Shown piece after piece: positions 3,918 through 6,131 of a DNA stretch of 6,131 nt. The stretch is from Candidatus Falkowiibacteriota bacterium (GTDB lineage: Bacteria > Patescibacteriota > Patescibacteriia > Patescibacteriales > SZUA-104), in NCBI GenBank assembly GCA_003231075.1, contig QIIF01000094.1, positions 1 through 6,131 on the forward strand, in the 5' to 3' direction. Both the position numbers and the translations under genes were made by a program. Every line of letters begins with the position of its first letter. Position 1 is the stretch's first letter. The notes under the pieces were generated by a model that did no database searches, was not told the DNA's origin, and worked only from the letters and a program-made list of their open reading frames with translations.

Positions 3918-5822
3918 ATGATAAATTTTCATTCACAAAAAAAATATCCACACTCCCGATGGTTGCTTGATATAGTAACCATTTTTATTATAGGAATAAT
4001 TTTAATAGCTTCATTTTATTTGATTTTTGAAAAAAAATATCAAAATAAAATTTACCTGGGCGTAACAACGGCCGGAATTGATTTGGGCGGCAAAACCCAT
4101 AAACAAGCCGAGGAAATAATCAATAAAAAAATAAACAAACTAAGCCTGGACGGAATAATTTTTTATTACCAAGGAGATAAAACAATAATTACACCCATTG
4201 TCTCCGACTTAAACCCTGATTTGGCGTATAGAATTATTGATTTTAACACCGAACAAGCTATTGCCGGCGCCTTTGCTTTCGGGCGGAATAAAAATTTTTT
4301 TATTAATCTGCGGAATAAAATTTACACCGCCGCTTTTGGCCATTCAATAATTTTCAATGTTGCCGTCAATGAAAAAGAAATAAAACAAATTCTTAAAAAT
4401 AATTTTAAAAAATTTGAAATGCCAGCTCAAAACGCCAAATTAACATATAACGAGCAATCATTATTGGGAGGAGAAAAAAATATAAAATTTACCGTGCGGA
4501 AAGAAAAAACCGGAAAAATAATAAACTATGAAAAAGGAATTGACCGGCTCAAAAAACGGCTGGCACGAATTAACGGCGGCCCGATAAAACTTTCCGCCAA
4601 AACAGAATATCCTAAAATTTATAAAAAAGACGCGCTTAATGTTGAAAATAAAGCGCTAAAATTTTTAAACGCCGCGCCCATCTTCTTGAAATACGGAGGT
4701 CGGGAATGGGAAATCACCCAAGAACGGCTGGCGCCGTGGCTGACCTTGCAAATCAATCCAAATTATAAAAATTCAAAAAAAGAAAATAAAATTATAATCG
4801 GCTTAAACGAAGCGGGTATCAAGCAATATTTATTGGATGAAGTGTCTCCGGCAATAAATAAAGATCCGCTTGAGGCGAAATTTGAAATTAAAAACGGACG
4901 AGTGACAAAATTCCAATCAGGTTATGACGGCATTCAGCTTAATATTAAAGATAATTTGGAAAAGATTAAATCAACAATAAAATCAAATCAAAATAAAATA
5001 ATTGAATTAACGGTTAAAGAAATAAAAAATAATAATTCTTTAAAAGATATTAACAATTTAGGCATAAAAGAAATTATCGGAACCGGCTCATCCGATTTCT
5101 CCGGTTCTCCCAAAAATCGCCGGCGCAATATCGCCATAGGCGCTGATACTTTAAACGGAATTCTTATTAAGCCCGACGAAGAATTTTCCCTTATGGGCGC
5201 CTTGGGGGAAATTGACGCGAAATCCGGATATTTGCCGGAACTGGTTATCAAAGGAGGAAAGACCATAGCCGAATACGGCGGCGGATTATGCCAAATAGGC
5301 ACAACTATGTTCCGGGCGGCGCTGGCGTCGGGACTGCCCATCACCCAGCGGCGCAACCACTCTTACCGCGTATCCTATTATGAGCCGGCGGGAACCGACG
5401 CTACTATTTACGACCCATGGCCTGATTTCAGATTTCTTAATGATACCGGCAATTATATCCTTATCCAATCCCGCATTGAAGGAGATAAAATTTATTTTGA
5501 TTTTTGGGGAACGAAAGACGGCCGCTCCGTAAATCAAACCTATCCGGTTATCTATAATATTGTCAAACCAGGTCCGGCAAAATTGATTGAAACATTGAAC
5601 TTGCCGCCGGGAAAAAAGAAATGCACCGAACGCGCCCACAACGGAGCGGACGCTTATTTTGACTACAAAGTTTCCTATCCGGACGGAAAAACAAAAGAAA
5701 AAAGATTTAATTCCCACTATGTCCCATGGAGGGAAGTATGCTTAATCGGAGTAAAAAAATTATCGGAAGACAATAATACGGCGACCTCAACAAAAAGCGC
5801 GGCTGATCAAAAAAATTTCTAA
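3918..5822 (+). CDS. VanW family protein, membrane-anchored, with peptidoglycan-binding-like repeats
   Basis: Probable cell-envelope protein of 634 residues; the role of VanW proteins is not established, and the link to vancomycin-resistance clusters gave only the name. One membrane segment (about 16-37) follows a basic N-terminus, which predicts a short cytoplasmic tail and an extracytoplasmic body. Residues 45-75 (YLGVTTAGIDLGGKT and a following helix) are the usual opening of YoaR/VanW proteins. Regions of about 80-215 and 250-365 look like two PG_binding_4-type domains; SGYDGIQLN (334-342) is typical of their ends. The VanW domain spans about 386-520 with GGGLCQIGTTMFRAAL (454-469), RRNHSYRVSYY (478-488) and GTDATIYDPW (492-501). 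A C-terminal G5-like beta region (about 545-612) ends in SHYVPWREVCLIG, followed by a Ser/Thr/Lys tail. Cys569 and Cys608 could form a disulfide. Only one ATG fits the start; there is no Shine-Dalgarno. Confidence 0.93.
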   Translation: MINFHSQKKYPHSRWLLDIVTIFIIGIILIASFYLIFEKKYQNKIYLGVTTAGIDLGGKTHKQAEEIINKKINKLSLDGIIFYYQGDKTIITPIVSDLNPDLAYRIIDFNTEQAIAGAFAFGRNKNFFINLRNKIYTAAFGHSIIFNVAVNEKEIKQILKNNFKKFEMPAQNAKLTYNEQSLLGGEKNIKFTVRKEKTGKIINYEKGIDRLKKRLARINGGPIKLSAKTEYPKIYKKDALNVENKALKFLNAAPIFLKYGGREWEITQERLAPWLTLQINPNYKNSKKENKIIIGLNEAGIKQYLLDEVSPAINKDPLEAKFEIKNGRVTKFQSGYDGIQLNIKDNLEKIKSTIKSNQNKIIELTVKEIKNNNSLKDINNLGIKEIIGTGSSDFSGSPKNRRRNIAIGADTLNGILIKPDEEFSLMGALGEIDAKSGYLPELVIKGGKTIAEYGGGLCQIGTTMFRAALASGLPITQRRNHSYRVSYYEPAGTDATIYDPWPDFRFLNDTGNYILIQSRIEGDKIYFDFWGTKDGRSVNQTYPVIYNIVKPGPAKLIETLNLPPGKKKCTERAHNGADAYFDYKVSYPDGKTKEKRFNSHYVPWREVCLIGVKKLSEDNNTATSTKSAADQKNF

Positions 5823-5961
5823 TTTCTAATTAACCCATTCGGCTCCGCTCAGGGCAGGTTCTAATTTCTAATAAACTTCTTTAACACCTAATGCTAAAGC
5901 GCTAAATAAATTTTAAAGAGTTGTCATTGGGCATTTGATATTTTATTAGAAATTAGAAATT
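5814..5961. repeat. A/T repeat AATTTCTAATTTCTAATT, direct and inverted copies
   Basis: Copy one is 5814-5831, copy two is 5859-5873 (TTCTAATTTCTAATA), and an inverted copy is 5945-5961, which pairs perfectly with 5814-5830 over 17 bp. Shorter relatives lie at 5964-5977 and 6101-6110. Copy one overlaps the end of vanW: its first TAA is the gene's stop codon. Apart from this repeat, the GC fragment, the DnaA-box sequence and the terminator, I see nothing gene-like in 5823-6131. Confidence 0.75.
5834..5858. repeat. GC-rich fragment of a dispersed intergenic repeat
   Basis: A 25-nt G/C-rich insert (core CGGCTCCGCTCAGGGCAGG) interrupts the A/T repeat between copies one and two. It resembles a palindromic intergenic sequence family, with CTCCGCTCAGG as its hallmark, that I recall from many bacterial genomes. 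The stretch CCTGCC...GAGCGAAG near 2584-2602 looks like a diverged copy on the opposite strand. Only half of the expected palindrome is present, so it looks like a remnant. Confidence 0.45.
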
Positions 5962-6054
5962 ATAATTTAGAAATTCTTACTTATGCTGCTGCAAAAAAAA
6001 TATCTCAAAATCATCTTCCTTTTTTACTTCATTAATAATTTATACGAGTAGAAG

Positions 6055-6063
6055 TTATCCACA
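6055..6063 (+). promoter_or_regulatory. Sequence identical to the DnaA box TTATCCACA
   Basis: The nonamer is a perfect match to the strong bacterial DnaA box. It is single in this window apart from one one-mismatch site (ATATCCACA at 3944-3952), and no dnaA, dnaN or cluster of boxes is present. A chance match to this exact 9-mer in 6 kb of both strands is expected about once in twenty windows. It may titrate DnaA or may be meaningless; it is not evidence for an origin. Confidence 0.3.
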
Positions 6064-6068
6064 GATAA

Positions 6069-6100
6069 AAAAAATTCCGCGTTGAAACGCGGAATTTTTT
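6069..6100. terminator. Intrinsic terminator, probably bidirectional
   Basis: A 14-bp stem (6069-6082 with 6087-6100) has the GC core TTCCGCGT/ACGCGGAA, a TGAA loop and flanking A and T runs on either side, so it can work on both strands. On the plus strand it is the first good terminator after vanW, about 250 nt past the stop. On the minus strand it could end a gene that lies beyond the window edge. Confidence 0.85.
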
Positions 6101-6131
6101 ATTAGAAATCTTTTTTTAACAAATAAAAAAT

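Noticed and set aside
4988..5717. Two minus-strand open frames inside vanW
   Set aside because: They are antisense to the conserved VanW domain and have no recognisable motif.
5983..6051. Plus-strand 22-codon open frame starting MLLQKKYLK
   Set aside because: It is very short, has no ribosome binding site and consists of A/T-driven codons; chance is sufficient.
6055..6131. Replication origin
   Set aside because: Only one perfect DnaA box is present and no origin-linked genes; the other near match at 3944-3952 lies inside vanW.

Overview
The window looks like a piece of a chromosome from an AT-rich, uncultured bacterium, probably of the Candidate Phyla Radiation (Patescibacteria, Parcubacteria-like). 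This is inference. It rests on four things: VanW-family and DUF3006 proteins with lysine/asparagine-rich sequences, no recognisable Shine-Dalgarno sequence before any of the four genes, intergenic spaces packed with A/T-only repeats, and G-run palindromes of the kind I associate with such genomes. No rRNA, tRNA, CRISPR array or transposase is present.

Layout. (1) Positions 1-2375, minus strand: a P-type ATPase of the plasma-membrane H+-ATPase (P3A) type. About 791 residues are visible and the C-terminal end is cut off by the window edge. (2) 2376-2831: a divergent intergenic region with a good promoter facing each way, a dyad over the ATPase -10 box, a GC-rich patch and a cluster of G/C-run repeats. 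(3) 2832-3317 and 3369-3587, plus strand: an Hsp20/alpha-crystallin small heat-shock protein and a 72-residue DUF3006 protein. The 51 nt between them holds a heptamer tandem repeat. (4) 3588-3917: 330 nt with no gene, made almost wholly of inverted repeats, including a 29-bp hairpin stem of the same G/C-run family. (5) 3918-5822, plus strand: a 634-residue membrane-anchored VanW-family cell-envelope protein. (6) 5823-6131: no gene; A/T repeats that overlap the vanW stop codon, a GC-rich fragment, one perfect DnaA-box sequence and a strong intrinsic terminator.

The genes do not form one pathway. The ATPase would energise the membrane by exporting protons (or another cation), the Hsp20 holds unfolding proteins, and the VanW protein faces the cell wall. 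Hsp20 and DUF3006 may be co-transcribed; the other two genes appear to be separate units.

I do not see a new defence, mobile or biosynthetic system. The most notable content is the repeat architecture: the same G/C-run palindrome lies on both sides of the hsp20-DUF3006 pair, long inverted repeats end three bases before the vanW start codon, and an A/T repeat supplies the vanW stop codon. A roughly 50-residue charged insertion in the ATPase P domain is the most notable protein feature.
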